Below are positions 17,211-26,800 of a DNA stretch of 64,000 nt, in pieces. This DNA is from Deltaproteobacteria bacterium (lineage in GTDB: Bacteria; Desulfobacterota; Binatia; Binatales; Binataceae), in contig JAJYRQ010000005.1 in assembly GCA_021794015.1 (NCBI GenBank), positions 62,001 to 126,000 on the forward strand. Direction: 5' to 3'. The notes under the pieces were generated by a model. That model was given only the letters and a program-made list of their open reading frames with translations. It was not told the origin of the DNA and did not search any database. Position numbers and translations under genes: made by a program. How positions within the stretch are numbered: the first letter of the stretch is position 1; every line of letters starts with the position of its first letter.

Positions 17211-18257
17211 TTAAGCCGCAGCGCCAGTTGAGCGGCTGCTGGACGCATTGACGGCGCGCCAGGCGTAGCCGATGGCCGCGGCCATGCTGGCGGCGCTGGC
17301 AAGGCCCCGACCGGCAATGTCGTAGGCCGTGCCGTGGTCGGGCGAGGTGCGCACGAAGGGAAGCCCCAAGGTTACGTTGACCGCCTCTTCAAAGCTGCGC
17401 GCCTTGACCCCGATTAACCCCTGGTCGTGATACATTGCCACGATACCGTGCGTGGCTTTGAGCCTTGTCTCGTCGGCGAACGCCGTGTCGGGCGCCAGCG
17501 GTCCCCGCGCGTCGATTCCGTGTCGGCGCGCCTGCTTGATGGCGGGAGCGATCGCCGTACGTTCCTCGCTGCCGAAAAGTCCGTTCTCCCCGGCATGGGG
17601 ATTGAGCCCAAGCACGGCGATAACCGGCCGGCGCACCCTCATGCGGCCTTTAAGGTGCTCCGCGAGCAGCGCAATCGTTTCGTACACTCGCGCGGCGGTA
17701 ATCGCGCGCGGCACCCGCGCCAGCGCCATATGAACCGTCACCAGCGCCACGCTCGGGCTGCCGGCGGCGTAAAACATCATGCGCCAGCGCCGCACGCCCG
17801 CCATCGCGGCCAGCAACTCCGAGTGGCCGGGAAAGCGATGCCCGGCCCGATTGAGCCACTCCTTGCTGATCGGCGCGGTTACCAGCGCGCCGGCGGTCCC
17901 GGCCAGCGCCATCCGGGCGCCGGCGACAATGTAGCTGTAGGCGGCGCGGCTGCCTTCGACGGTTGGACGCCCGGGCCGGCGCAGGCGCGCAGCCAGGCGG
18001 CTAAGCGCCAGAACCGCCAGGCTGTCGCCTAACGGCGCGGGCGCGCCGCCGCCCGGCCACGCCACGGGCTCGGGCACGTCGCCCAGCCGGCGCGCGGTCT
18101 CGCGCATGGTTTCCAGGTCGCCCAGCACGGCCAGGCGCAAAGCGCGCGTCGTGTGCGCCAGCCGGGCCGCGGCGCGCAGGATGACCTCGGCGCCCACGCC
18201 GGCCGGATCGCCCATGGTAACGGCCAGCCAGGGCCGGTTCGTCGTTGGTCGGGTCAT
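17211..18257 (-). CDS. pdxA: 4-hydroxythreonine-4-phosphate dehydrogenase
   Basis: This NAD-dependent, metal-dependent enzyme of pyridoxal 5'-phosphate synthesis (DXP-dependent route) starts with [18 protein letters not shown]. It has the metal ligand region [12 protein letters not shown], then [26 protein letters not shown] and [12 protein letters not shown], and ends with [14 protein letters not shown]. All the usual PdxA blocks are intact in 348 residues. It lies between surA (17 bases upstream) and uvrA (11 bases downstream). The surA-pdxA order is the same as in Escherichia coli. The start is ATG 18257. Confidence 0.95.
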   Translation of the reverse strand: MTRPTTNRPWLAVTMGDPAGVGAEVILRAAARLAHTTRALRLAVLGDLETMRETARRLGDVPEPVAWPGGGAPAPLGDSLAVLALSRLAARLRRPGRPTVEGSRAAYSYIVAGARMALAGTAGALVTAPISKEWLNRAGHRFPGHSELLAAMAGVRRWRMMFYAAGSPSVALVTVHMALARVPRAITAARVYETIALLAEHLKGRMRVRRPVIAVLGLNPHAGENGLFGSEERTAIAPAIKQARRHGIDARGPLAPDTAFADETRLKATHGIVAMYHDQGLIGVKARSFEEAVNVTLGLPFVRTSPDHGTAYDIAGRGLASAASMAAAIGYAWRAVNASSSRSTGAAA

Positions 18258-18274
18258 CCCGGGTGCCGCTTGCT

Positions 18275-19324
18275 TCAGTAGAAAGTTTCGACCTCGTACT
18301 GCGTCAAGAGGTCGGAGTCGATCCAGTCCTGGAAGCGCTTGCGGGACCGCTCGACGGTAAGCTTCTGCCGAATCTCTTCGCTGGCCTCGGGCAGCGGCTT
18401 ATAGCCGGGCAGGTCGTGCTGCTCAAGCTTTAGGATATGGAAGCCGTAGGCGGTCTTGACCGGGGGCGAAATTTCGCCCGGCTTGAGCTTTTCGACGGCC
18501 TTGAGAACTTCGTCGATAAGTTCAGCGCGGGTGAAATTGCCCAACTCGCCGTCCTGGCTGGCGGAGGTATCCTTGGAATATTGCCGGGCCAGCGCGGCGA
18601 AGCTCTCGCCCGCCAGCGCGCGCCGGTAGACCTGCTCGGCCAGCGCCTTGGCCGCGCCGATCTTTTCCGGCGGAGCGTCCGGTGCCACGGGAATCAGCAC
18701 CTGAGCCAGTTTGAACTGCTCTTTGGTCACCCGAAACTCGTCGCGATGAGCTGCGTAGTAGGCGTTTATTTCAGCTTGCGGGATGTAGATCTTGCTGTTG
18801 ATCTCCTTGCGCAGCATCGCCTCGCGTTCGAGCTGAAGCCGTATCTGGCTCCGATATTCGGCGTAGGTCATCCCGTGCGCGGTCAGGGTCGCTTTGAGCA
18901 CGGCGTCGGTCAAATGATTTTGCTGTTCGACCGTCTTGATAGCGTCGTCGACCTCGGCTTCGCTGACCGAGCCCTTAAATTTCTTGCTTTCCTGCTCCAG
19001 GGCTTGGATCGAGACGAGTTGCTTGAGCGCCGCGGCGCCGGTCAGGCGGGCGGCGGGCGCGCTGCCTGGCAGGGCGGTCGCCCCGCTGGCCGCGTTTTGG
19101 TAAAGCTCGAGGTCGCGCGAGGTAATCGGTTTTCCGTTCACGCTGGCCACCACCCGGTCAACGAGTTCCTCTCTGGACTGGGCCTCGGCGGTGTTGGCCG
19201 AAAGCGCGCAGGCGCATCCGGCCAGCACGACGGCTGCCAGAAGCGCCCGGCCACCGGCGCGCGGGCGGCGGCTGGACTCCGGTAAGAGCAAAGCCGTGGT
19301 CAAAAGCGGTTGGGAAGGCTTCAT
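18275..19324 (-). CDS. surA: Periplasmic chaperone / PpiC-type peptidyl-prolyl isomerase, SurA-like
   Basis: The product is an exported chaperone for outer-membrane proteins. The N-terminal ~50 residues hold a signal segment (RALLAAVVLAGCACALSA) ending near TAEAQS. A SurA N-domain follows (VDRVVASVNGKPITSRDLELY) and one parvulin domain (EQFKLAQVLIPV through FAALARQYSKDTSASQDGELGNFTRAEL and PPVKTAYGFHILKLE). Canonical SurA has two parvulin domains; here there is one. ATG at 19324 is preferred to a TTG four codons upstream. The gene begins 30 bases after mfd and ends 17 bases before pdxA. The symbol is based on family and synteny; general PpiC is the safe name. Confidence 0.85.
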   Translation of the reverse strand: MKPSQPLLTTALLLPESSRRPRAGGRALLAAVVLAGCACALSANTAEAQSREELVDRVVASVNGKPITSRDLELYQNAASGATALPGSAPAARLTGAAALKQLVSIQALEQESKKFKGSVSEAEVDDAIKTVEQQNHLTDAVLKATLTAHGMTYAEYRSQIRLQLEREAMLRKEINSKIYIPQAEINAYYAAHRDEFRVTKEQFKLAQVLIPVAPDAPPEKIGAAKALAEQVYRRALAGESFAALARQYSKDTSASQDGELGNFTRAELIDEVLKAVEKLKPGEISPPVKTAYGFHILKLEQHDLPGYKPLPEASEEIRQKLTVERSRKRFQDWIDSDLLTQYEVETFY

Positions 19325-19354
19325 CCGGGTCTGCAACAGCGGCTTGAAACCGCC

Positions 19355-22300
19355 TTAGTTGAGGAGCTGGCCGGCAGCGTTCCTGGCTCCGTGCTCCAAG
19401 CTTTCACAGCCGGCCAGCCGGTTCAAGACGGCCTCAATCTGCGCGAAAAGCGCCTGGTCGTCACCGGCGGAGATCGGCGCTCTAAGCCGCAGATCGGGCG
19501 TGAACCGGATCGGCGGGTCGCCCTGGCCAAGCAGCGCCAATAGCCGGGCCGGGTCGAGCGCGGCCTCGGGGTGAAACTGCAGTTCAAGCTGGGACGGCCC
19601 GAGAACCAGGGTGGCGACCATCAGCGCTTTCATCCGCCGTCTTAGATTCATCGCGCGGAGCAGGTTTTCCACCAGTGTGGGCACCGGTCCGAACCGGTCG
19701 CGCATCTCCTCGCGCAGTTCGTTGAGTTCCGCTTCGCTCTCGGCCCGCGCCATCCTGCGGTAAAGCATCAGCCGCTCGTTCTCGCTCGGGACGCAGCTCT
19801 CCGGAATGTAGGCGGGGATGCCCAGGCGCAGCTCGGGCTCGAAGTCGGGGCGCTGCGGCTCGCCGCGCAGTTGCGCGATCGCCTGCTGCATCATTTCGGT
19901 GTACAGCTCGAAGCCGACCGCGTCGATATGGCCCGACTGCTCGCGTCCCAGAAGGTTGCCGGCGCCGCGCTGCTCGAGATCGTGAAGCGCAAGCTTAAAG
20001 CCGCTGCCGCCCTCGGTCTCGATAAGCTCGCGCAGCGCCTCGAGGCGCCGGCGCGCCTCGCGCGTGATCACGTGCTCGCCGGCGATGAGCAGGTAGGCGT
20101 AGGCGCGCTGGCGCGAGCGCCCGATGCGGCCCCGCAGTTGATAAAGCTGGGCCAGGCCAAGCTGGTCGGCGCGGTTGATTATCATGGTGTTGGCGTTGGG
20201 AATGTCGAGTCCCGACTCGATGATGGCCGAGCAGACCAGCACGTTGACCCGGTTGGCCACGAACTCGCGCATTACCCGCTCCAGCGTGCCCGAGGTCATC
20301 TGGCCGTGGGCCACGGCCAGGCGCGCCTCGGGCACCAGCGCCTGCACGTGGCGCGCCATGTACTCGATGGTGGCGACCCGGTTGTGGACGAAAAAGACCT
20401 GGCCGCCGCGATTGAGCTCGCGCACGATTACCTCGCGGATGAGCCCGTCGTCGAAATGGGCCACGAAGGTGCGAATCGCCTGCCGGTCGGGCGGAGGCGT
20501 CTGGATGACCGACAGGTCGCGGATTGCCAGCATCGCCATCTGCAGCGTGCGCGGGATGGGCGTGGCGGTCATGGTGAGCGTGTCCACCAGCTTGCGCAGC
20601 CGCTTGATCCGTTCCTTGTCGGCCACGCCGAACCGGTGCTCCTCGTCGACGATCAGGAGCCCCAGCTTGCGAAAGCGCACGTCCGGGCGCAGCAGGCGGT
20701 GGGTGCCGATCACGATGTCCACCGCGCCCCGCTCCAGTCCCTCCAGCACGGCGCGGTTTTCCCTGGGAGTGTGAAACCGCGACAGCACCTCAATGCGCAC
20801 CGGGTAATCCTTGAAGCGCGCCCGGAAGGTGCCCAGATGCTGCTCGGCCAGCACCGTGGTGGGCACCAGGACGGCCACCTGATGCCCGTCCATGACGGCG
20901 ATAAAGGCCGCGCGCAGGGCCACCTCGGTTTTGCCGAAGCCGGCGTCGCCGCAGATCAGCCGGTCCGTCGGCCTGGGCCGGGTGAGGTCCAGGATAACGT
21001 CGTCGATCGCGGCCGCCTGGTCGGGCGTCTCCTCGAACTCGAAGCGCGCGGCGAATTCCTCGTAGGCCGCGCCCGGATGAAGGAAGCTGTGGCCGTCGAT
21101 CGCTTCGCGCGCGGCATAAATCTCGATGAGCTCGGCGGCCATCGCCAGCATCGCCTTGCGCGCGCGCTTCTTGACCCGGTCCCAGGAACCGCCGCCCAGC
21201 CGATCCAGCTTCGCCTCGCTGCCGTCGCTGCCCACGTAGCGCTGGACCAGGTTTATCCGCGGTACCGGGACGTACATGGTGTCGTTGCCGGCAAACTCGA
21301 GATTAAGAAAGTCACCCTCGGTCCCGCCGACCCGCATGTGCTTAAGCCCGCGGTAGCGCGCAATCCCATGGTCGATATGGACCACCAGGTCGCCTGACTT
21401 AAGCTCGTCAGGAGCCAGCAGCGGCGCGCCGGCCGGCCGGCGCAGGCGCCGGCGCACGCGCGGTTCGCCGAAGACCTCCTCCTCGCTGTAAACGTAGAGT
21501 CCGTCCAGCGGCAGGGCGACTCCGGCGGAAATCTCGCCGTCGAGGATCGCGGGATGAAAATCGTCCGAGGACAGGAGCGCCGCGAAGCCCGGGCACTGCG
21601 TGTTCGGGGCGAGGTCGTAGGCTTCCAGGTGGCGCCTAAGCCGCGCAACCTGGCTTTGGCCTTCGACCACGATTACGGTGCGCCGCTGCGCGCGCTCAGC
21701 CTCCTTAAGCTCGACAACCAGCGGCTCGAACGATGGCGCAGCGCTGCGTCCGTCGCCCGCCTGCGCAAGTTTCAAACTGGGCTGACAGGCAATTTCGATC
21801 GGCGGGGCGTATCCCGGTCGCAGCGGCATCACGGTCACCAGCGGCTCGACCTCGACCACGGCGGCGCTTTCGAGCGCGCGGCTGAGCTCATCGCTATCCA
21901 GGTAAAGCGTCTCGGGGGGCGGGTAGAAGGCCGGTTTGGCCTGGGCTTTTTCCGCTCCTTCGGCCACCGCGCCCGTAAAGCGTGCGGCCAAAGCGGCGAG
22001 GCGTCCAGGTTCGACCAGCCAAATGACGGTGTTGCCCGGCAGGTAGTCCAGCAGGCAGGCGAGCGGCTCGGGGCAGGCGTAGGGCAGCAACAGCTCGACG
22101 CCCGGGAAGAGGATTGCACTCTCCAGGGTTTGGACAAGCTCGGCCTGCTCCTTGCGCACCAGGCCGATCTCGGCGGCCCGCAGGACCGCCTTTTCGCGCA
22201 GCGCCGCCTCCTTAAGCCGCGCTGGAGCCATGTACCGGGCTGTGCACACCACCGCCTTTTCCAGCGCTTCGAGCGAGCGCTGTGTGCGCGGCTCGAAGCG

Positions 22301-22927
22301 CCGGATGGAAACCACCCGGTCTCCCTCGAATTCCAGCCGCACCGGCCTTGTGTAAAGCGGCGAAAACAGGTCGATTATCCCGCCGCGCACGCTGAAATCC
22401 CCCGGCTCTTCCGCCTGCGGCAGCCGCTGAAAGCCCAGATCGACCAGCGCCTCAAGCAGCGCGTCGCGCTCCAGCATGTCGCCCGCCGCGATGCTCAGAA
22501 CAGAGCGGTCGACGCGCTCGCGCGCAAGCGTCCGGGTCATCAGCGCTTCCACAGAGGTCAGCACGACCGGTGTCGGCTGGCGCAGCAAGGCGTAAAGCGC
22601 CGCCAACTGCGAGCTCTGGATGTCAAGGGCGGGTGAAAGCGGCGCCAGCGGCCGCAGCTCCCAGGCCGGGTAAAGATGCAGCCGCCGGCTTATCGGGTCG
22701 GCCTCGACCGCCTCGCCCATGAAGAAGGAGAGTTCGGTGTGCAAGGCCTCGGCCTCGCGCGCAAGCGGGGTAACCACCAATAGCGGCCGGCCGAAGGCGC
22801 GGCCCGCCTCGCGCAGCGCCAGCGCCCGGCCGGCGCCCTTCAGCCCCATCAAGACAAAGCGCCGCTCTCGCCCGGCCGCCAGCCGGGCGCCGAGTTCCGC
22901 CACTGCGTCCTTAAGGCTTCGTGTCAA
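19355..22927 (-). CDS. mfd: Transcription-repair coupling factor
   Basis: Mfd removes RNA polymerase stalled at lesions and recruits UvrA. The 1190-residue protein shows the UvrB-like N-terminal module (VDLGFQRLPQAEEPGDFSVRGG, then IIDLFSP). A CarD-like polymerase-interacting domain follows (LKSGDLVVHIDHGIARYRGL). The translocase has GDAGFGKTEVALRAAF (Walker A), DEEHRFGV (Walker B), TATPIPRTLQMA, FVHNRV, and the C-terminal TRCF domain. The start is TTG 22927; a later start is possible, but the N-terminal helix is conserved-looking. It is the first gene of the mfd-surA-pdxA-uvrA run, so both partners of transcription-coupled repair share one transcription unit. Confidence 0.95.
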   Translation of the reverse strand: MTRSLKDAVAELGARLAAGRERRFVLMGLKGAGRALALREAGRAFGRPLLVVTPLAREAEALHTELSFFMGEAVEADPISRRLHLYPAWELRPLAPLSPALDIQSSQLAALYALLRQPTPVVLTSVEALMTRTLARERVDRSVLSIAAGDMLERDALLEALVDLGFQRLPQAEEPGDFSVRGGIIDLFSPLYTRPVRLEFEGDRVVSIRRFEPRTQRSLEALEKAVVCTARYMAPARLKEAALREKAVLRAAEIGLVRKEQAELVQTLESAILFPGVELLLPYACPEPLACLLDYLPGNTVIWLVEPGRLAALAARFTGAVAEGAEKAQAKPAFYPPPETLYLDSDELSRALESAAVVEVEPLVTVMPLRPGYAPPIEIACQPSLKLAQAGDGRSAAPSFEPLVVELKEAERAQRRTVIVVEGQSQVARLRRHLEAYDLAPNTQCPGFAALLSSDDFHPAILDGEISAGVALPLDGLYVYSEEEVFGEPRVRRRLRRPAGAPLLAPDELKSGDLVVHIDHGIARYRGLKHMRVGGTEGDFLNLEFAGNDTMYVPVPRINLVQRYVGSDGSEAKLDRLGGGSWDRVKKRARKAMLAMAAELIEIYAAREAIDGHSFLHPGAAYEEFAARFEFEETPDQAAAIDDVILDLTRPRPTDRLICGDAGFGKTEVALRAAFIAVMDGHQVAVLVPTTVLAEQHLGTFRARFKDYPVRIEVLSRFHTPRENRAVLEGLERGAVDIVIGTHRLLRPDVRFRKLGLLIVDEEHRFGVADKERIKRLRKLVDTLTMTATPIPRTLQMAMLAIRDLSVIQTPPPDRQAIRTFVAHFDDGLIREVIVRELNRGGQVFFVHNRVATIEYMARHVQALVPEARLAVAHGQMTSGTLERVMREFVANRVNVLVCSAIIESGLDIPNANTMIINRADQLGLAQLYQLRGRIGRSRQRAYAYLLIAGEHVITREARRRLEALRELIETEGGSGFKLALHDLEQRGAGNLLGREQSGHIDAVGFELYTEMMQQAIAQLRGEPQRPDFEPELRLGIPAYIPESCVPSENERLMLYRRMARAESEAELNELREEMRDRFGPVPTLVENLLRAMNLRRRMKALMVATLVLGPSQLELQFHPEAALDPARLLALLGQGDPPIRFTPDLRLRAPISAGDDQALFAQIEAVLNRLAGCESLEHGARNAAGQLLN

Positions 22928-23017
22928 CTTGTAACGATCCGATCGGCTGAAGACAGGAGCGGAGCCTCGGGCTTCGGCCGCCTGAAACGCCAGCGCGCCA
23001 AGACAGTGCCGCGCGCC

Positions 23018-23797
23018 TTAGCGCCGGGCACTGCCGGGGCGGGACCCTGGCCTGCGGGTCACAACGGGTATCGTCAGCGTCGTCTGCCGGCCGTTCGAAA
23101 GCTCCCTGACAACGTCCAGGTAAATTATCTCACCGGGCCGCACGCCCGTTAAGTACGCAAAGAGTTCCTGCTGATTGACGACCCGATGTCCGTCGACCGC
23201 AACAATGAGGTCGCCCGAGCGGCCGAAGATGTCGGAACGCTTGACCAGCGGGCCGATGGCTTGGTCAAAAGGAGCAAGCAGGCTGGTCGCGGTGGCTATT
23301 GTGGCGCCGGTGGTGCCGGGGGCGACCGCGCCCCGGATGCCCGCTCTTGCGGCGGGGCTCTGTGGTTCCACTTCCATGACGAGGAGGCCGGGCATCTTCT
23401 GGCCGTCTTTCTCAATTACCCCGGCCTGCACCGTGAGGCCAACGTAGGGCAGGCTTGGGTTGGTCGGCGCAGCCGCCTTGGCTGCAGGCGCGGCCGCCGG
23501 CGACGGCTTCGGCCTGCGGCCCGTGTCGCGCTCGGCGCGCGGCGGCGGGAGCGCCGGCGCCAGAGACTGCGCCGGCCCGCCCAGCCACGGTGGCGCCGGC
23601 GCGATCTCCAGCGCCCGGTCGGCGTCGGGCTGCGGCTTGGGCGACTGCGCCGGCCCGCCCTGCGGGCTTGGCGAAACCGCGCTATCTCCCTGGCCCGATA
23701 GCAAACCGCCGTCGGCCGCTCGAACCGGGCCTGTCGCAATTCCTGTCAGCAGCAATGCCGTTATGAAAATGACGGTGCTGCGTAAGCCTTTGCCCAT
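23018..23797 (-). CDS. Exported PDZ-domain protein
   Basis: The 259-residue product begins with a signal peptide (MGKGLRSTVIFITALLL, cleavage likely near VRAADG). Next is a ~90-residue Pro/Ala/Gln-rich linker, then a C-terminal PDZ domain (LPYVGLTVQAG, VEPQSPAARAGI, GDLIVAVDGHRVVNQQELFAYL, with PGEIIYLDVVR). PDZ domains of this type occur in HtrA-family proteases, but no serine-protease domain is present here. It may be a periplasmic adaptor or scaffold. ATG at 23797 is chosen over a start at 23911 because it places the signal peptide at the N-terminus. It lies downstream of a divergent dehydrogenase gene. Confidence 0.75.
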   Translation of the reverse strand: MGKGLRSTVIFITALLLTGIATGPVRAADGGLLSGQGDSAVSPSPQGGPAQSPKPQPDADRALEIAPAPPWLGGPAQSLAPALPPPRAERDTGRRPKPSPAAAPAAKAAAPTNPSLPYVGLTVQAGVIEKDGQKMPGLLVMEVEPQSPAARAGIRGAVAPGTTGATIATATSLLAPFDQAIGPLVKRSDIFGRSGDLIVAVDGHRVVNQQELFAYLTGVRPGEIIYLDVVRELSNGRQTTLTIPVVTRRPGSRPGSARR

Positions 23798-23909
23798 ACT
23801 CGCCACGCCTGCCAAGGCCGAGTATCGCGCCTGAGGCGCCGCCCGCACAAGGGAGCGGCAGGCTTGAAGCCGCGCTCTTCTAAGTGTGAGATCGGCTAAG
23901 GAGCGTGCC

Positions 23910-24938
23910 ATGAGAATCGTGTCAACGATTGCGCTTACCGAGCAGCAGCGCGTGGCGATCGCGCACGCGGCGCCACAGGCGCAACTCGACGACCGGCGTT
24001 GCCGGACATCTGCCGAAGCCGCCGCGTTGATCGCCGAAGGCTGCGAGATCCTTTTTAGCCCGCCGCTGCTCGTGCCGGACGGGGTCGTCCGGCTTTCGCC
24101 TCGGCTTAAGTGGATTCAGCTTACCAGCGCGGGAGCGGACCGGATGCGCGCGCTGGGAGTCCTCGACAGCGCCGTCCAGGTGACAACCGTCAGCGGAATC
24201 CATTGCACGCCGATGGCCGAGTACGTGATCGCGTCGATGCTGGCGTATGCCCATCGGCTGCACGTCTCGATCCGGGCGCAGACGCGCAAGCAGTGGCTCG
24301 GCCCGGGATGGCTTGCGACGGCGCCTTTCCTGGGCGCCGTCGACGAACTGCGGGGCAAGGCGCTCGGCGTCCTGGGCTACGGCTCGGTCGGCCGCGAGGT
24401 TGCGCGGCTGGCCCGGGTCTTCGGGATGCGAATTCTGGCGCTTAAGCGCAACCCCGAAGTGCGCCGCGATTCGGGCTGGTGCCCGCCGGGCTTGGGCGAT
24501 CCCGAGGGGGTCATTCCCGAGCGCTTCTTCGGTCCCGAGGAGCGGCGCGCGATGCTTGCCGAATGCGACTACGTCGTGGTGGTGTTGCCGCTTACCGAGG
24601 CGACCGAAAAATTTTTGGGACGCCGCGAGCTGGCGGCGCTAAGGCCGCACGCTTACCTCGTCAATGTCGGTCGCGGCGGCCTAATCGACCAGCCGGCGCT
24701 GGTCGAAGCGCTCAGCTCGGGCCGGCTGGGCGGCGCCGGCCTGGACGTTTTCGAGCCGGAGCCGCTGCCGCCGGAAAGCCCCCTCTGGGAGATGGAAAAC
24801 GTGATTGTCACGCCGCACATGGCGGGCGTCTTTCGCGGCTACTTCGACGCCGCGGCGAGCCTGTTCGCCGACAATCTGCGCCGTTTTTTCGCAGCGCAGC
24901 CGCTGGTCAATCCGGTCGATCCCGCCGCCGGCTATTAA
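23910..24938 (+). CDS. D-isomer-specific 2-hydroxyacid dehydrogenase
   Basis: The product is a NAD(P)-dependent oxidoreductase of 342 residues. The Rossmann motif is LGVLGYGSVGREVARLA near residues 154-170. VNVGRGGLIDQPALVEAL follows, and GAGLDVFEPEPLP with VTPHMAG supplies the Glu-His pair of the family; the catalytic Arg lies in the VNVGRGG block. The N-terminal part is short and divergent, so the substrate (glyoxylate, hydroxypyruvate, phosphoglycerate-like) cannot be named. ATG at 23910 has AAGGAG six bases upstream. It is divergent from the PDZ gene. Confidence 0.85.
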   Translation: MRIVSTIALTEQQRVAIAHAAPQAQLDDRRCRTSAEAAALIAEGCEILFSPPLLVPDGVVRLSPRLKWIQLTSAGADRMRALGVLDSAVQVTTVSGIHCTPMAEYVIASMLAYAHRLHVSIRAQTRKQWLGPGWLATAPFLGAVDELRGKALGVLGYGSVGREVARLARVFGMRILALKRNPEVRRDSGWCPPGLGDPEGVIPERFFGPEERRAMLAECDYVVVVLPLTEATEKFLGRRELAALRPHAYLVNVGRGGLIDQPALVEALSSGRLGGAGLDVFEPEPLPPESPLWEMENVIVTPHMAGVFRGYFDAAASLFADNLRRFFAAQPLVNPVDPAAGY

Positions 24939-25029
24939 CGCGGGATGCGGATTGTGCGCGACGAGATGGGGCCGGCTCCCGATCTCAGGGGCGAGCGCGG
25001 CGAGCTGGGAAATCGGTGCACCACAAGAG

Positions 25030-26199
25030 TTAAGCCGAAACCTTTAAGGCTCCGCCAAATAGCTCAACCGTTGGATCGGCGGCTTCCAAGGAGTACCGAA
25101 GCCGGACATGGCCCACCGGCCCTAAGATCGTGCGTCGGCTCCGTGCGACCTCTCTGAGCGTCCGTTCCACTGCTGGCTGCCTGCGCACGGGGCTCCACCC
25201 TTGCGGCCTGCCTGTGCAGTAGGCGTTCGGCGTCCTCTTAATTAGGCGTTTGAGGTCTGCCTCCGTTGGAAGCGGAGTCCTTCCGCTGGCGAAAGGAGTT
25301 ACCACAGCCCAGGGTTCAGCCTCAAGCATCTCGGTCCATATCGCAGGCTCATCGGCGCTTTGGGAGCCGTGGTGCGGCACCTTTAAAATCCTCGCTCTTT
25401 GGGCCGGCCGGGTCGAGGAACTCAGTACTGCGCTCCAGCCGCCCGAGGGACCGGTGCCCGCCGGCAAGTCGGAGCCCAAAAGCGCTCGCTGATAGCCGGC
25501 GTCAATCCACAGAGCTACGGAAACCTGATTCGCGCCTTGCCGGATGCGGCGCTTAGGCTCGCCCTCTTGCGGAAGGAGCTGGCCCAGCTCCCGAAGCGCG
25601 CGCGTTACGGTTGCGGCCGACGGACTCAGTGATAATACCCTGGCTTGGCTTACCCCGTCTCTGGCCGGGCGCTCATAGAGCACTTGTCCATGCGTAGCCC
25701 AGTGATCCGGCCCTGCGTTGGCCGCTGGCACGCCTCGAGCGCGCCGCTGTCGGAGCGCGTCAAGGATTTTCCGAAACTCGTCTATGCCGGACGAGGACGT
25801 CATGCTCGACGTCATGCTCTCGGCTCCGCAGGCCAGCAGGGTAGCGAATTCTTCGCTCCGGAGTGCCGCGGAGCAGGCAAATCGGGCCGCCCCCGCTTCC
25901 CGCACGATCTCCGCTGCTCCCCGCATGTGATCATCATGCCAGTGGGTTACCACGACGAGTTTTACAGCGTCGAGAGCGACACCGAGGCGGGTGAGATACG
26001 CTTTCGCCACAGGCATTCGCGTCTGCCGGTCGATACAGGAGTCCACAATCATCCACTCGCTGAAGCCAAGGTGTACGACGACGCATTCGCCAACACCGGG
26101 GCCGAAAATTGAGACCTCCAGCTCGGAGGCCTTAGGCGGCGAATCAGCGAATTCCAAGGACTCGTTCGAATTCGCGAGCGTGCTCGCGAGCTCGCTCAA
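25030..26199 (-). CDS. Metallo-beta-lactamase-fold hydrolase (ComEC-like MBL domain), accessory cassette
   Basis: The protein has an MBL fold: opening strand LEVSIFGPGVGECVVVHLG, metal motif VVVTHWHDDH, a middle strand NQVSVALWIDAGYQRALLGSDL, and VPHHGSQSAD near the C-terminal third. This HHGS pattern resembles the MBL domain of ComEC/Rec2 and of stand-alone hydrolases in bacterial conflict loci, acting on nucleic acids, nucleotides or other phosphoesters. The substrate is unknown. The start is uncertain: TTG at 26199 has GGAG five bases before it, TTG at 26157 is the next choice, and either overlaps the preceding gene. It is the third gene of a three-gene operon. GC content looks lower than in neighbouring core genes. 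Confidence 0.75.
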   Translation of the reverse strand: MSELASTLANSNESLEFADSPPKASELEVSIFGPGVGECVVVHLGFSEWMIVDSCIDRQTRMPVAKAYLTRLGVALDAVKLVVVTHWHDDHMRGAAEIVREAGAARFACSAALRSEEFATLLACGAESMTSSMTSSSGIDEFRKILDALRQRRARGVPAANAGPDHWATHGQVLYERPARDGVSQARVLSLSPSAATVTRALRELGQLLPQEGEPKRRIRQGANQVSVALWIDAGYQRALLGSDLPAGTGPSGGWSAVLSSSTRPAQRARILKVPHHGSQSADEPAIWTEMLEAEPWAVVTPFASGRTPLPTEADLKRLIKRTPNAYCTGRPQGWSPVRRQPAVERTLREVARSRRTILGPVGHVRLRYSLEAADPTVELFGGALKVSA

Positions 26200-26797
26200 G
26201 CTGTCTCCGGGACCACGCCGGCAGCCGGCGGAAAAGAAGTTCCGACGTTCGCGTCTTTTGGCCGCCTGGCGAGATCCGGTAACCCACTGCCCAGTAGAAA
26301 ATCGCCCCGGGCTGAACAAGCTGGAGGTCCCCGTCCGAGACCTCCTCCCTGGCCAGCGTTACTTCCTCTTCAGGAGCGTGCGCGCTGCCAAGATCGCGAA
26401 TTACGGCGGTAAACTCGTCCGCGTCGACCGTCCGAACCTCGCCCTCCCACTGCTGAAGTATTTCAGATCGCGTGCGCGGCGGTGCGAGGCGAGGAACCTT
26501 CACAATTACTCCGCGAACCAGGCCCTCAACATTCAGCATTGCCTCCTGAGTTCGGTCGGATGTGTTAGTACCGACAAGCGAGTTCGGGAGCGGTTGGGAC
26601 GTCGAGGTCGCAGGTGTAACTACTCCTTCCGGCAGGATGACCTTCTCAGGCCGGATAAAAAGGTGGCTGGGCGCGAAGGGCGCGCTTTCCGGAGCCCGGG
26701 CCTGTGAGCCTAATTCGACCCCAGAAAGGGCAGGCCAACAGTCCGTCTCGACGGGCCCTTCTTGACGTGACCGGAACGCTGGCAGTTCCTGAGCCAT
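26144..26797 (-). CDS. Conserved-looking hypothetical protein, second gene of MBL cassette
   Basis: I do not recognise this 217-residue protein. Its first ~80 residues are low complexity (Pro/Ser-rich). The C-terminal two-thirds look globular: VEGLVRGVIVKVPR, WEGEVRTVDADEFTAVIRDL, TLAREEVSDGDLQLVQPGAIFYWAVGYRI, and a closing ELLFRRLPAWSRRQLERARE helix. The ATG at 26797 lies four bases after the stop of the first cassette gene, with GAGGTAGG before it. Its 3' end overlaps the start of the MBL gene. Tight packing means the three proteins are made together and probably work together. No catalytic motif is evident. Confidence 0.65.
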   Translation of the reverse strand: MAQELPAFRSRQEGPVETDCWPALSGVELGSQARAPESAPFAPSHLFIRPEKVILPEGVVTPATSTSQPLPNSLVGTNTSDRTQEAMLNVEGLVRGVIVKVPRLAPPRTRSEILQQWEGEVRTVDADEFTAVIRDLGSAHAPEEEVTLAREEVSDGDLQLVQPGAIFYWAVGYRISPGGQKTRTSELLFRRLPAWSRRQLERAREHAREFERVLGIR

Positions 26798-26800
26798 AGC

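Noticed and set aside
19871..21397. A 508-residue plus-strand reading frame
   Set aside because: It lies wholly antisense to mfd, whose motifs are clear. The translation is His/Gln/Arg-rich and matches nothing, typical of a GC-rich shadow frame.
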